Below, piece by piece: positions 8,805 to 17,425 of a DNA stretch of 64,000 nt. Source of the stretch: an uncultured bacterium (GTDB taxonomy: Bacteria > Bacillota > Clostridia > Oscillospirales > Ruminococcaceae); assembly GCA_905214345.1 (NCBI GenBank), contig CAJMLV010000008.1, positions 19,028 to 83,027 of the forward strand, given 5' to 3'. Each line of letters starts with the position of its first letter. The stretch's first letter is position 1. Under the pieces are notes generated by a model. The model searched no databases, was not told the origin of the DNA, and was given only the letters and a program-made list of their open reading frames with translations. Position numbers and translations under genes: made by a program.

Positions 8805-8839
8805 GAAAAAGGGGCGCCGGGCAGTGTGCTCGGCGCCCC
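8805..8839 (-). terminator. Intra-operon terminator/attenuator between importer and hydrolases
   Basis: On the minus strand GGGGCGCCG pairs with CGGCGCCCC and is followed by TTTTT. It lies between the second permease gene and GH88. No strong promoter is visible downstream, so the hydrolase genes probably depend on readthrough. Confidence 0.7.
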
Positions 8840-8866
8840 GCGGGGTTTGTTTGCCTTGATTCGATT

Positions 8867-9727
8867 TTAGCCCTTCAGGCCGGCGGATGCAACGCCCTGC
8901 ACGAAGTATTTCTGCAGAGCCAGGAAGACGATCAGAACAGGGATCAGCGCGATGACCGAACCGGCCATGATCAGTCCGTATTCGGCGGAATACTGGGTGA
9001 TGAACATGCGCAGGCCGATCTGGATGGTCTTGAGCTCGGTCTTGGTCAGATAGATCATGGGCCCAAGGAAGTCGTTCCATGTGGACACGAAGGTGAAGAT
9101 AACCAAAGTGGACAATGCCGGCTTGGACAGCGGCAGCATGATGCGCCACCAGATACCATACTCGGACAGGCCGTCGATGCGGGCGGCTTCGCACAGTTCA
9201 GTGGGCACGCCCTCATAGAACTGCTTCATCAGGAACACGCCGAAGGCGCTGAATGCCTGCAGCAGAATGATGGCCAGGTGGGTGTTGTTCAGACTCCAGG
9301 AGCGCATCATCATGAACTGGGGCACCATGTAGGCCTGCCAGGGCACCGCGATGGTGGCGATGTAGCCCAGGAACAGCACCTTCTTGCCCTTGAAGTTCAG
9401 CTTGGCGAAGGCATAGGCCGCAAAGCTGGAGGTAAACAGCTGCAGCAGCGTCACAATGATGGTCAGTTTTGCTGTATTCAAGATGAACGTGATCAGAGGG
9501 ATACGAGTCCAGATGTCTATATAGTTCTGGGGGCGGGGATTGGAGGGGATCCACTCAATGGGGAAGGTAAACACGTCCTTGTTCATCTTGAAGGACGCGG
9601 AGAGCATCCATACAAAGGGGATCAGCATCAGGAAGGCGATTAGAATCAGCAGCACATACACCGCAACCATGGTGATCTGGTGCTGCCGCTTCGCGGAGCG
9701 GGATTTAACCGCAAGAGTCTGCGCCAT
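8867..9727 (-). CDS. Carbohydrate ABC transporter permease, MalG type
   Basis: A 286-aa inner-membrane subunit with six predicted membrane helices. The cytoplasmic EAA loop (EAARIDGLSEYGIWWRIMLP) contacts the ATPase. It matches the MalG/AraQ family of CUT1 sugar importers. The ATG at 9727 is used; a TTG six bases upstream is too close to GGAG. It is preceded by the MalF-type permease with a 18-bp gap and the solute-binding protein further upstream. No ATP-binding subunit is encoded here, so a shared MsmX/MsiK-type ATPase elsewhere is expected, as is common for CUT1 systems in Firmicutes. Confidence 0.93.
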   Translation of the reverse strand: MAQTLAVKSRSAKRQHQITMVAVYVLLILIAFLMLIPFVWMLSASFKMNKDVFTFPIEWIPSNPRPQNYIDIWTRIPLITFILNTAKLTIIVTLLQLFTSSFAAYAFAKLNFKGKKVLFLGYIATIAVPWQAYMVPQFMMMRSWSLNNTHLAIILLQAFSAFGVFLMKQFYEGVPTELCEAARIDGLSEYGIWWRIMLPLSKPALSTLVIFTFVSTWNDFLGPMIYLTKTELKTIQIGLRMFITQYSAEYGLIMAGSVIALIPVLIVFLALQKYFVQGVASAGLKG

Positions 9728-9745
9728 TTTCAACTGTCTCCTTTC

Positions 9746-10669
9746 TTAGTCGTTGGCGGACGAGCCGCGGAACTGGATGATGGTCACAATGAGCACCAGC
9801 ACAAAGAGTACCATAGAAATAGCACTGGCATAGCCGTAACGCGGAGTATTGACGAAGGCCACGTTGTAGATGTCGTACACCAGGGTCATGGTGGCATTGC
9901 CGGGGCCGCCCTGGGTGATCATGTACATCTGGTCATACACCTTGAAGGAGGAGATGGTCAGCATGATGACCACGAAGAAGGTGGTCGGACGCAGCTGGGG
10001 CAGCACCACATGCCAGAAGATCTGCCACTTGTTGGCGCCGTCCAGTTCGGCGGCTTCGTTCAGTTCCAGGTTGGTGCCCTGCAGACCTGCCAGATAGATG
10101 ACCATGTAGTAACCCATGTTCTTCCATACGCTGAACAGGATAACAGTGATCATAGCAGTCTCTTTACCGGCAGCCCAGCGGGGCAGATCCTCCACACCCA
10201 AAGCTGCCAGAATCTGGTTGACAGGACCCATAGAAGGGCTGAAAATCATGTTCCAAACAGCGGCCACGGCCACCAGGGAGGCAACGTAGGGGAAGAAGGA
10301 CACGGTGCGGAAGAAGTTGCGGCACTTCACCTTCTGGTTCAGCAACACGGCCAGGCCCAAGCTGCAGATCAAGGTCAGGGGCACCGTACCCACGGTATAC
10401 ACGATGGTGTTCACAAAAGACGCCTTGAAAGTGTCGTCGTCCAACAGATCAATAAAGTTCTGCAAGCCCACGAACTCAATGGGATGAGCACCGTCCCAGC
10501 TGCAGAACGCCAAGCAGATGGCAAAGAACATGGGGACCAAGGTGAACACGCAAAAGCCGATGAAGTTGGGTGCGATAAAACTGTATGCGACCAGACTTTC
10601 TCGCACTGACTTTTTCATTCCGCGTTTCGACACCGGCGCGGCATGGGCCGGAGATGCGGTTGCAGGCAT
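9746..10669 (-). CDS. Carbohydrate ABC transporter permease, MalF type
   Basis: A 307-aa permease with six predicted helices. It has the EAA motif EAAELDGANKWQIFWHVVLP and the N-terminal SFIAPNFIGFCVFTLVPM segment typical of UgpA/MalF-type CUT1 subunits. The ATG at 10669 has GGAGG about 7 nt upstream; the longer frame adds six residues without a ribosome binding site. It would form the translocation channel with the MalG-type partner. The N-terminal 25 residues are Ala/Pro-rich and poorly conserved in the family. Confidence 0.93.
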   Translation of the reverse strand: MPATASPAHAAPVSKRGMKKSVRESLVAYSFIAPNFIGFCVFTLVPMFFAICLAFCSWDGAHPIEFVGLQNFIDLLDDDTFKASFVNTIVYTVGTVPLTLICSLGLAVLLNQKVKCRNFFRTVSFFPYVASLVAVAAVWNMIFSPSMGPVNQILAALGVEDLPRWAAGKETAMITVILFSVWKNMGYYMVIYLAGLQGTNLELNEAAELDGANKWQIFWHVVLPQLRPTTFFVVIMLTISSFKVYDQMYMITQGGPGNATMTLVYDIYNVAFVNTPRYGYASAISMVLFVLVLIVTIIQFRGSSAND

Positions 10670-10737
10670 AAAGTTTCCTCCTATCAAATTCCTTTCGAGG
10701 GGTCTGTCACGTTTCCGGGTTGCCTCTTCAACAAGAA

Positions 10738-10767
10738 CGGCAGAGCGGGCACGCGCCCGCTCTGCCG
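10738..10767 (-). terminator. Perfect 13-bp hairpin between binding-protein and permease genes
   Basis: CGGCAGAGCGGGC pairs perfectly with GCCCGCTCTGCCG around a 4-nt loop. On the minus strand it is followed by the imperfect T-rich TTCTTGTTG. Hairpins in this place usually stabilise the binding-protein mRNA or partly terminate transcription, giving more binding protein than permease. Confidence 0.7.
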
Positions 10768-10797
10768 TGATAAGGTCGGTATTTCGGGGTTTCAGGC

Positions 10798-12123
10798 TCA
10801 GCCGGCCAGGATCTCGCTCACGCGGGAGTTCATGTCGGCAATACCTTCATCAATGGTCTTAGAATAGGTCATGATGGCGTCATGCTCTTCGTTCAGAACA
10901 CTCTCGATGTCGGAGGCCTTGTCAGACAGAGGCATTTCCAGATACACTGCAGTGGTGTTCAGAGCTTCCAGAGACTCAGCATCTTCGGGGAAACCTTCGG
11001 TAGCGGCAATGATGGCGTTGGTTTCTTCACTGGAAACAGCGGGGAACGCGCCGTCCTCGGCCACAATCTTAGCACCGGCTTCAGAAGCAACCCAGTTCAC
11101 GAAGTCGATGGCCACTTCCTTGTTCTCGGAGTTAGCGTTGACAGCCAGGCTGGTGATCTGGCCCAGGGTGGTGCCGGCTTCGACGCCGTCCGGATGGGGA
11201 TACTTGACCATGCCGAAGTTGACAGGTTCCACACCGTTGTCAGCAGCATCACGGTTGTAGTTGATCAGGGTGGACAGGAACCAGGTGCCCTGGTTGCACA
11301 TAGCAGCCTGGCCGTTCTCGAAGGCAGCGGAGTAATGCAGGCCGCTGGTCTTCAGTTCGCCGTAGTCAGGCACCACGCCGTCTTCCTGCTCAGCCAGAAC
11401 CATCTCGTAGTAAGGCTTCAGGAAATCATAAGTACCGTCGATGATGGTATGCTCACCATCCAGCACGCCGAACAGAGTGTAGTCAGAGCGCCAGGTGTGG
11501 TAGTGGTTGCCATAGATGCCGGTAGCGTCATACACTTCGCGGATCAAAGCGTCCCACTCTTCCATGGTCATATCGTTGGTGGGGTAAGCAATGCCGGCTT
11601 CATCAAAAATATCCTTGTTGTAGTAGACAACCCAGAAGCTGGAAATGAAAGGCACGGCGTAGAAGTTTCCGTCGGCGGCAGTGATCTGGTCAATAATACC
11701 ACCGAAATCCTCTTCGGGAATAGTCAGGTTATCGTTCATAGGTTCCAGATAGCCCAGATTGATCAGATTGGAGTAACCGGGGATATCCTTGATGGAAACA
11801 ACATCCAGTTCGCTGTTGTTGCCAGCCAGCTGGGTGGCCAACTGGGTCATGTAATCAGTAGAACCCAGGTCGGTCATCTCAATGGTAACATTGGGATGCT
11901 CAGCCATGTACCCTTCGGCCAGGTTGGTCCAGTAAGCGTTTGCTTCCAGATCCCACAGGGCCCAGTTGATAGTGACCTGTTCGCCTTCAGCCGTAGTCGC
12001 AGCTTCACTGGTAGAGCCTTCCGTGGTGCCGGTGGTGCTGCTGCTTTCACTGCTGCTGGCGCCGCAAGCAGCCAGAGACAACATCATTGCTGCAGCCATG
12101 GTCAAAGCCAGAAGTTTTTTCAT
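10798..12123 (-). CDS. Extracellular sugar-binding lipoprotein of the ABC importer
   Basis: A 441-aa family 1 solute-binding protein. The N-terminus is a lipoprotein signal (MKKLLALTMAAAMMLSLAAC) with the lipobox LAAC near residue 20, followed by a Ser/Thr/Glu-rich linker. The body shows family features such as INWALWDLEANAYW, IKDIPGYSNL, AVPFISSFWVVYYNKDIFDEAG and AMCNQGTW. The ATG at 12123 has AAGGAGG a few bases upstream. It is first in the importer operon. The ligand is probably a uronic-acid-containing oligosaccharide, judged only from the enzymes next to it. Confidence 0.92.
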   Translation of the reverse strand: MKKLLALTMAAAMMLSLAACGASSSESSSTTGTTEGSTSEAATTAEGEQVTINWALWDLEANAYWTNLAEGYMAEHPNVTIEMTDLGSTDYMTQLATQLAGNNSELDVVSIKDIPGYSNLINLGYLEPMNDNLTIPEEDFGGIIDQITAADGNFYAVPFISSFWVVYYNKDIFDEAGIAYPTNDMTMEEWDALIREVYDATGIYGNHYHTWRSDYTLFGVLDGEHTIIDGTYDFLKPYYEMVLAEQEDGVVPDYGELKTSGLHYSAAFENGQAAMCNQGTWFLSTLINYNRDAADNGVEPVNFGMVKYPHPDGVEAGTTLGQITSLAVNANSENKEVAIDFVNWVASEAGAKIVAEDGAFPAVSSEETNAIIAATEGFPEDAESLEALNTTAVYLEMPLSDKASDIESVLNEEHDAIMTYSKTIDEGIADMNSRVSEILAG

Positions 12124-12147
12124 GTTGTTAGTACCTCCTTCAAAATT

Positions 12148-12189
12148 CGGGAGTTGCAAGCCTAACTCCCGGTTGCAGTTATAATTATA
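12148..12189 (-). promoter_or_regulatory. Promoter -10 and 5'-UTR hairpin of the binding-protein gene
   Basis: On the minus strand a consensus TATAAT lies at 12184-12189. The -35 region is poor, as expected for an activator-dependent promoter. Directly downstream, CGGGAGTT and AACTCCCG form an 8-bp stem with 8-nt loop in the leader, close to the ribosome binding site. The divergent YesN-type regulator is the obvious candidate activator. Confidence 0.55.
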
Positions 12190-12325
12190 GTAGATTCCTT
12201 TGCAAGATGGATGGAAATTTTGTCACACTTCCTGCAAAATCAAAAGTTCTTTGTTAGCCGGTTCTTCCCAAAAAGATGTAATATTTTTATTTCCTGTACT
12301 TTTTCACTCTTTTACCAAAAAGCCT

Positions 12326-12372
12326 TTGCTTTGCACCGGCAGTTTTTATATAATAGGTGACAAACGCCGGTG
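12326..12372 (+). promoter_or_regulatory. Promoter of the yesM-yesN arm, with flanking inverted repeat
   Basis: TTGCTT (12326-12331), 17-bp spacer, TATAAT (12349-12354). CACCGGC at 12334-12340 and GCCGGTG at 12366-12372 form an inverted repeat with a 25-bp gap that straddles the -10, so a dimeric regulator could cover the promoter here. Confidence 0.65.
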
Positions 12373-12411
12373 TTTTTCCCGACTTTGTATTGTGCAAAAG
12401 GAGACGTTGTT

Positions 12412-14208
12412 ATGCGAAAACCTCGGTTTTCCATCCGGATGCAGGTTTTGTTGCTTGCCTTGGCCTTCACTCTGATTATCGCAGTGGGGGTATGCGTGGC
12501 TAGCATCCGCTCCTATTATCGAAAAGCCACCCGCACCACCGCACAAAGTATTGAATACAACTTGCAGGTAGCCGCAGGCAGCCTGCTGCAGGACGTAAAC
12601 GAGATCAACAACCTGGCCGACTGGTGCACCGTTGACAGTAGCATCCGTGGCTATGCACTTACTTCCCACTGGCAGACCTATCTGCTCTCCAGCTACAACA
12701 CCTTACTAAATAAGTATTCCTCGCAGCATACCTCTCGCTACCTGCGCCGGGTTCTTATATCCGACGGGCAGAACCGCTTTTTGCAACAGGGTACCGCCAT
12801 CACCTACTCCAAAGCCCTTACCGCTGAGACCGTGACCAGCCTCCCCCTGTTTGCCGATGGAACCAATGCTGATTCCTGGACCCTGATTGCTGACGACCCT
12901 CTGATGACAGTATCTTCCGGCAAAATCATCCCGGTGCTGCGCACCATGGCCAACACCTCCACCGGAACCAGCGCCCGCGTGTACATCGCCGTGTCCATCA
13001 ACCTAATTACCGACGCAGTGAGCGGTTATTCTCTGGAAGACGATTTCCGCCTGTTCTGGATCATGAATGGCCGCGCTTACGAACTTAAGGACAATAGCTT
13101 GCTGCCGGTGGAGATTGTTCTGGAAGGACTGGAAGATGTGACCGACAGCTTCGGCCCGGACCTGCTGGACACCCGCACCCGGGTCATGCGGCAGAATGGT
13201 ATCACCATTCTGGTATACCCAGTAGGCAACGATGGATTGTACTTGGCCCAAACTCTGCCCTCCATCTCGGTAATGACCACCGTAACCTCCATGTACATGC
13301 CCCTGCTGGGTGCTCTGTTGATGATTCTTTTGCTGGGTCTGGTGCTGGGCATGCTGCTGCGGCGGATGATCGCGGTGCCGGTGCAGGCGCTGCAGACCCA
13401 GCTGTCCGTCATCGGCCAGGGGGATTTCACCCCCAACCCCGCCATCGAGTGGGACAACGAACTGGGCGACATCGGCCGGGGCATCAACAGCCTGACCCGG
13501 TCGGTCACCGCCCTGATGGAGCGGCGGCTGGAGGACGAACGCCAGAAAAAAGACCTGGAATACCGCATGCTGCAAAACCAGATCAATCCCCATTTCATTT
13601 ATAATACCCTGAACAGCATCAAGTGGATGGCCACCATCCAGCACGCCCCCGGCATTGCCGAGATGACCATGGCCCTCTCCCGCCTGCTGAAGAGCGTATC
13701 CAAAGGCAACGAGCGGCTGGTTCCCCTGCAGGAGGAATTCGCCCTGCTCAACGATTATTTCACCATCCAGCAGTACCGGTACGGCGGTACCATCACCATG
13801 GACGTGACCTACATCGAGGACGAGCGCCTGTGCCGGGACTGCATGATCCCCCGCTTTACCCTGCAGCCGCTGGTGGAAAACGCCATCTTCCACGGCATTG
13901 AACCCAAGGGCTGCGCCGGCAACATTGAAATCGTGATCCTGCGGGACACCACCGGCGACGTTCTCATCGACCTGAAGGACGACGGTGTGGGCATGACCGC
14001 CGAGCAGGCGGCCAAGGCACTGTCCGAACCGGGCCCCGAGGAGGCGGCCGCCAAGTTCCGCCATGTGGGCATGTGGAACGTCCACCGCCGCCTGCAATAC
14101 AGTTTTGGGGAAGGCTACGGCCTTTCCATCCGTTCGGAGCCGGGCAGCGGCACCATCGTCACGGTGCGCCTGCCCCCCGCCGATTCCGCCAAAGGAGGCA
14201 ACTCATGA
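12412..14208 (+). CDS. YesM-type sensor histidine kinase
   Basis: A 598-aa membrane kinase. One helix near residues 10-32 and a second near 286-310 flank a large extracellular sensor of about 255 residues. A HAMP domain follows (about 310-365), then the His_kinase box with the phospho-histidine in QNQINPHFIYNTLNSIKWMA (about residue 393) and a HATPase_c domain ending in VRLPPAD. This is the YesM/LytS-like class that pairs with AraC-type regulators. AAAAGGAG precedes the ATG at 12412. It overlaps yesN by 4 bp (ATGA). It probably senses the extracellular sugar taken up by the divergent importer. Confidence 0.93.
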   Translation: MRKPRFSIRMQVLLLALAFTLIIAVGVCVASIRSYYRKATRTTAQSIEYNLQVAAGSLLQDVNEINNLADWCTVDSSIRGYALTSHWQTYLLSSYNTLLNKYSSQHTSRYLRRVLISDGQNRFLQQGTAITYSKALTAETVTSLPLFADGTNADSWTLIADDPLMTVSSGKIIPVLRTMANTSTGTSARVYIAVSINLITDAVSGYSLEDDFRLFWIMNGRAYELKDNSLLPVEIVLEGLEDVTDSFGPDLLDTRTRVMRQNGITILVYPVGNDGLYLAQTLPSISVMTTVTSMYMPLLGALLMILLLGLVLGMLLRRMIAVPVQALQTQLSVIGQGDFTPNPAIEWDNELGDIGRGINSLTRSVTALMERRLEDERQKKDLEYRMLQNQINPHFIYNTLNSIKWMATIQHAPGIAEMTMALSRLLKSVSKGNERLVPLQEEFALLNDYFTIQQYRYGGTITMDVTYIEDERLCRDCMIPRFTLQPLVENAIFHGIEPKGCAGNIEIVILRDTTGDVLIDLKDDGVGMTAEQAAKALSEPGPEEAAAKFRHVGMWNVHRRLQYSFGEGYGLSIRSEPGSGTIVTVRLPPADSAKGGNS

Positions 14209-15494
14209 CTCGCGTTTTGCTTGTGGATGACGAACCCCTGGTTCTGATCGGCATGCAGAGCATGATCGACTGGACCGCCAAGGGCTTTGAACTGGCCGGT
14301 ACCGCCCGCAACGGCGGCGAGGCCCTGGAAAAGATCGAGGAACTGCACCCGGACATCGTGGTGTCGGACATCCGCATGCCGGTGATGGACGGCCTGACCC
14401 TCACCGCCCGCTGCCGGGAAAAGGACGCCGCCCTGCCCGCCTTCATCATGCTCACCAGCTATGAGGAGTTTGACTATGTGCGCCGCAGCATCGGCATGGG
14501 CGCGGTGGATTATCTGGTCAAGCTGGACCTGACGCCGGAAAATCTCTGTGCCGCGCTGGAGCGTGCCCGCAGCGCCGTGGAGAAGGAAAAGGCCCTGCGT
14601 GCCCCCGCCGCGCCTGCCGCTGCTGGTCTGGAAAGCTACCGGGACCGGTTCTTCATCCAGCTGTACAGCGGTTCCTTTGCCACCGACGACCAGATCATCT
14701 CCGCCGCCAAAGAGTTGGGCCTGGCCCTGGAAGCCCCCTGGTACGCGGTGGCGGTGGCGGACATCCGCAACCGGGAACTGGACCCGGAACAGCAGGCCAC
14801 CCTCAGCGCCGGCGTCACCCGCATGGCCGCCGATGTTCTGCCCAAATACCTGCCCGCCTTTGTGGCCGCCATGGACCTGCGGCATTTTTCGGTACTGCTG
14901 CCTCTGCAGGACCCCGAAAAGCTGGAGGAAGAATTCAGCGATGTGCTGCAAAAGGCCAACAACATTTTGTACAAATATTTCAGCACCGGCCTGTGGTGGG
15001 CCATCGGCCGCCCGGTGCAGTCCCTGCACGAGGTCTGCACCAGCAAGCGCACCGCCTTGTCGGCCCTCCCCCTGCTCAGCGACCAGGACCCCATCCACTT
15101 CTGCCGTGCCGAAGCCCGGACCAACCTGGACCACCGGGCCCGGGTAGTGGCCGACGTGCAGGAATACATCCGCCAGCACCTGAACAGCAAGCTTTCGCTG
15201 AATGATGTGGCGGTGGTGTTCAATTTCAGCCCCGGCTATCTGAGCCAGCTGTTTACCCAAAACGGGGAGACCAGTTTTGTGGAATTTGTCACCGAGACCC
15301 GAATTTCCGCCGCCAAAGACCTGATGGCTTCCACCGATCTGAAGATTTACGAGATCAGCGAACGCCTGGGCTTTGAAAGTGCGTTCTATTTTTCCAAGGT
15401 ATTCAAAAAACTGGAAGGGGTCAGCCCGCGCGCCTATCTGCAGAAGCTGCGCGGCACCCCGCCGGACAAGGGGGACCCTGCCGATGTTGACTGA
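14205..15494 (+). CDS. YesN-type response regulator with AraC DNA-binding domain
   Basis: A 429-aa regulator. The N-terminal receiver (about 1-120) has LLVDDEP and phospho-aspartate D54 or so in DIVVSDIRMPVMDG. A variable central segment follows, then two helix-turn-helix units of the AraC/XylS type in the last 100 residues (YIRQHLNSKLSLNDVAVVFN and IYEISERLGFESAFYFSKVF). The start ATG overlaps the yesM stop and has AAAGGAGG upstream. It overlaps the lyase gene by 11 bp. It likely activates both the importer operon and its own arm. Confidence 0.93.
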   Translation: MTRVLLVDDEPLVLIGMQSMIDWTAKGFELAGTARNGGEALEKIEELHPDIVVSDIRMPVMDGLTLTARCREKDAALPAFIMLTSYEEFDYVRRSIGMGAVDYLVKLDLTPENLCAALERARSAVEKEKALRAPAAPAAAGLESYRDRFFIQLYSGSFATDDQIISAAKELGLALEAPWYAVAVADIRNRELDPEQQATLSAGVTRMAADVLPKYLPAFVAAMDLRHFSVLLPLQDPEKLEEEFSDVLQKANNILYKYFSTGLWWAIGRPVQSLHEVCTSKRTALSALPLLSDQDPIHFCRAEARTNLDHRARVVADVQEYIRQHLNSKLSLNDVAVVFNFSPGYLSQLFTQNGETSFVEFVTETRISAAKDLMASTDLKIYEISERLGFESAFYFSKVFKKLEGVSPRAYLQKLRGTPPDKGDPADVD

Positions 15495-17304
15495 ACTGCT
15501 GAACCAAAACCCTGACTTTACCCCCGGGCGCTGGACGCCCTGCCCCCCGGTGAGCGACCGGGATGCCTGGGACACCCTGCCCGGCTTTGACCGACTGCTG
15601 GCGGCAGGCAATGCCGCCGCCCGGGAAGGCCGCAAGGTGCCGCCCCTGCCCCTCTCCCTCTGGCTGCGTTTTATCCAGAAAGGGGAGCGTGTGAAATACG
15701 AAGCCGCCTACTTTGCCCGCCGCCGCACCCTGACGCGGCTGACCCTGGCGGAAGCCCTCAGCGATGCGGGGCAGTTCTTGCCCCAGATCGCGGATTATGT
15801 CTGGGCCATCTGTGAGGAGAGCGCCTGGCAGCTGCCCGCCCACAACAGCTACATCCGGGACACCCCCCAGCTGCCTCTGCCGGACACCACCCGGCCTGTG
15901 GTGGACCTGTTTGCCGCCGAGACCGGCGCCCTGCTGGCCATGGTGCATTACCTGCTGGGCCCCGCCCTGGACGAATACGCCCCCGGCCTGTGCGCCCGGC
16001 TGGTGCGGGAGGTGGAAGCCCGTATCCTGCGCCCCTGGCGCACCGAACATTTCTGGTGGATGGGTCACGAGGATGAGCCCATGTGCAACTGGACGCCCTG
16101 GTGTACCCAGAACTGCCTGATCGCCCAGGCCTTGCTCCATCCCCACAGCACCGCCGCCAACCGCGCAGCGGTGGCCCGGGCCGCCTACAGCCTGGACTGC
16201 TTCCTGAAAGACTACGGCGAGGACGGCGCCTGCAGCGAGGGCGCCCAGTATTACTCCCACGCCGCGCTGTGCCTGTACAACGCGCTGGACATCCTGTGCG
16301 CCATGGCCCCCGGTGTATTTGACGCCGCCTGGTCCGACCCCAAGCTGCGGGCCATGGGCGAGTACATCTCCAACGTCCACGCCGCCGGGCCCTACTACCT
16401 GAACTTTGCCGACTGCAGCCCTCTGGCCGGTGCCCGGGGCGCCCGGGAATACCTCTTCGGCCGCCGGGTGAACAGCCGGGCCCTCATGGCCCTGGCCGCC
16501 GCCGATTTCGTGCGCTGGCCGGACGGGGAACCCACCACCGATTCCGCCGCGGGCATCAACCTGTTCTATATGGTACAGGCCGCCTTTGCGGAGGAGGAGA
16601 TCCGTGCCTTTGCCCGGGTCGTGGCCCACGAGGGCGCACCGGTTCCCGGGGATGCCTGGTACCCCAGCATCGGGCTGCGGGTCTGCCGCCGGGGCGCCTT
16701 TGTGGCGGGGATGAAGGCCGGCAACAACGCCGACAGCCACAACCACAACGACACCGGCAGCGTGACCCTGTACAAGGAAGGACGTCCCCTGCTCATCGAC
16801 CTGGGGGTGGAAAGCTACACCCAAAAGACCTTCAGTCCCCAGCGGTACGAGATCTGGACCATGCAGTCCAGCTGGCACAATCTGCCGGAGTTTGACCCCC
16901 AAGGCCAAAAGTACCAGCAGCTGCCCGGGGCAGAATTTGCCGCCCGGGATGTCACCGCCCCCGACGGCGGCCTGTGCATGGACATTGCCCCCGCCTACGG
17001 CAGCGTGCCGGGGCTGGGATACTACCGCCGCCGCCTGCACCTGGACGAAGCCGGGCTGCACCTGGCGGACGAGACCGACTATCCCGGCACCGTGGCCCTG
17101 ACCCTGATGAGCGTGGAGGAGCCCGCTGTGCAGGAGGGCAACCTCTGCTTCGGCGCTCTGGGGTATACGACCCTGCCCGCCGGGGTGCGGGCCGAGATCA
17201 GCCGGGTGCCGGTGACCGATCCCCGGCTGCGGGGCGCCTGGCCGGAAGCCGTCTGGCGCATCCGGCTGTACTTTACCGGCGCACTGGAACTGACCATAGG
17301 TTGA
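15484..17304 (+). CDS. Heparinase II/III-like polysaccharide lyase family protein
   Basis: A 606-aa protein with an N-terminal alpha-helical toroid region (about 1-330) and a C-terminal heparinase II/III-type beta-sandwich. The hallmark H-x-H-N stretch is GNNADSHNHNDTGSVTLYKE, followed by LLIDLGVESYTQKTF. Such enzymes cut uronic-acid-containing glycans by beta-elimination. No signal peptide is present, so it would act on imported oligosaccharides. The ATG at 15484 lies inside the end of yesN (11-bp overlap); reading frames starting earlier are antisense to domain logic. Its product would be the substrate of the GH88 enzyme. The polysaccharide-lyase family number cannot be assigned by eye. Confidence 0.85.
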   Translation: MLTELLNQNPDFTPGRWTPCPPVSDRDAWDTLPGFDRLLAAGNAAAREGRKVPPLPLSLWLRFIQKGERVKYEAAYFARRRTLTRLTLAEALSDAGQFLPQIADYVWAICEESAWQLPAHNSYIRDTPQLPLPDTTRPVVDLFAAETGALLAMVHYLLGPALDEYAPGLCARLVREVEARILRPWRTEHFWWMGHEDEPMCNWTPWCTQNCLIAQALLHPHSTAANRAAVARAAYSLDCFLKDYGEDGACSEGAQYYSHAALCLYNALDILCAMAPGVFDAAWSDPKLRAMGEYISNVHAAGPYYLNFADCSPLAGARGAREYLFGRRVNSRALMALAAADFVRWPDGEPTTDSAAGINLFYMVQAAFAEEEIRAFARVVAHEGAPVPGDAWYPSIGLRVCRRGAFVAGMKAGNNADSHNHNDTGSVTLYKEGRPLLIDLGVESYTQKTFSPQRYEIWTMQSSWHNLPEFDPQGQKYQQLPGAEFAARDVTAPDGGLCMDIAPAYGSVPGLGYYRRRLHLDEAGLHLADETDYPGTVALTLMSVEEPAVQEGNLCFGALGYTTLPAGVRAEISRVPVTDPRLRGAWPEAVWRIRLYFTGALELTIG

Positions 17305-17316
17305 ACCACCCGGCTC

Positions 17317-17347
17317 CGGGGGCCAAAAATCCTGTTTTTGGCCCCCG
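17317..17347 (+). terminator. Perfect 13-bp hairpin after the lyase gene
   Basis: CGGGGGCCAAAAA pairs perfectly with TTTTTGGCCCCCG around a 5-nt loop. The following T-run is poor (TATTCT), so partial termination is likely. Confidence 0.7.
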
Positions 17348-17354
17348 TATTCTA

Positions 17355-17383
17355 TGCCCACGTCTTGCCCCATGCGGTATAAT
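17355..17383 (+). promoter_or_regulatory. Candidate internal promoter before the galactose-binding-fold gene
   Basis: TGCCCA (weak -35, 17355-17360), 17-bp spacer and consensus TATAAT (17378-17383), located just after the hairpin. Confidence 0.5.
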
Positions 17384-17425
17384 GTGCCTAGAGAAGCCTA
17401 CCTTAGCAAAGGAGTTGTCATTGTC

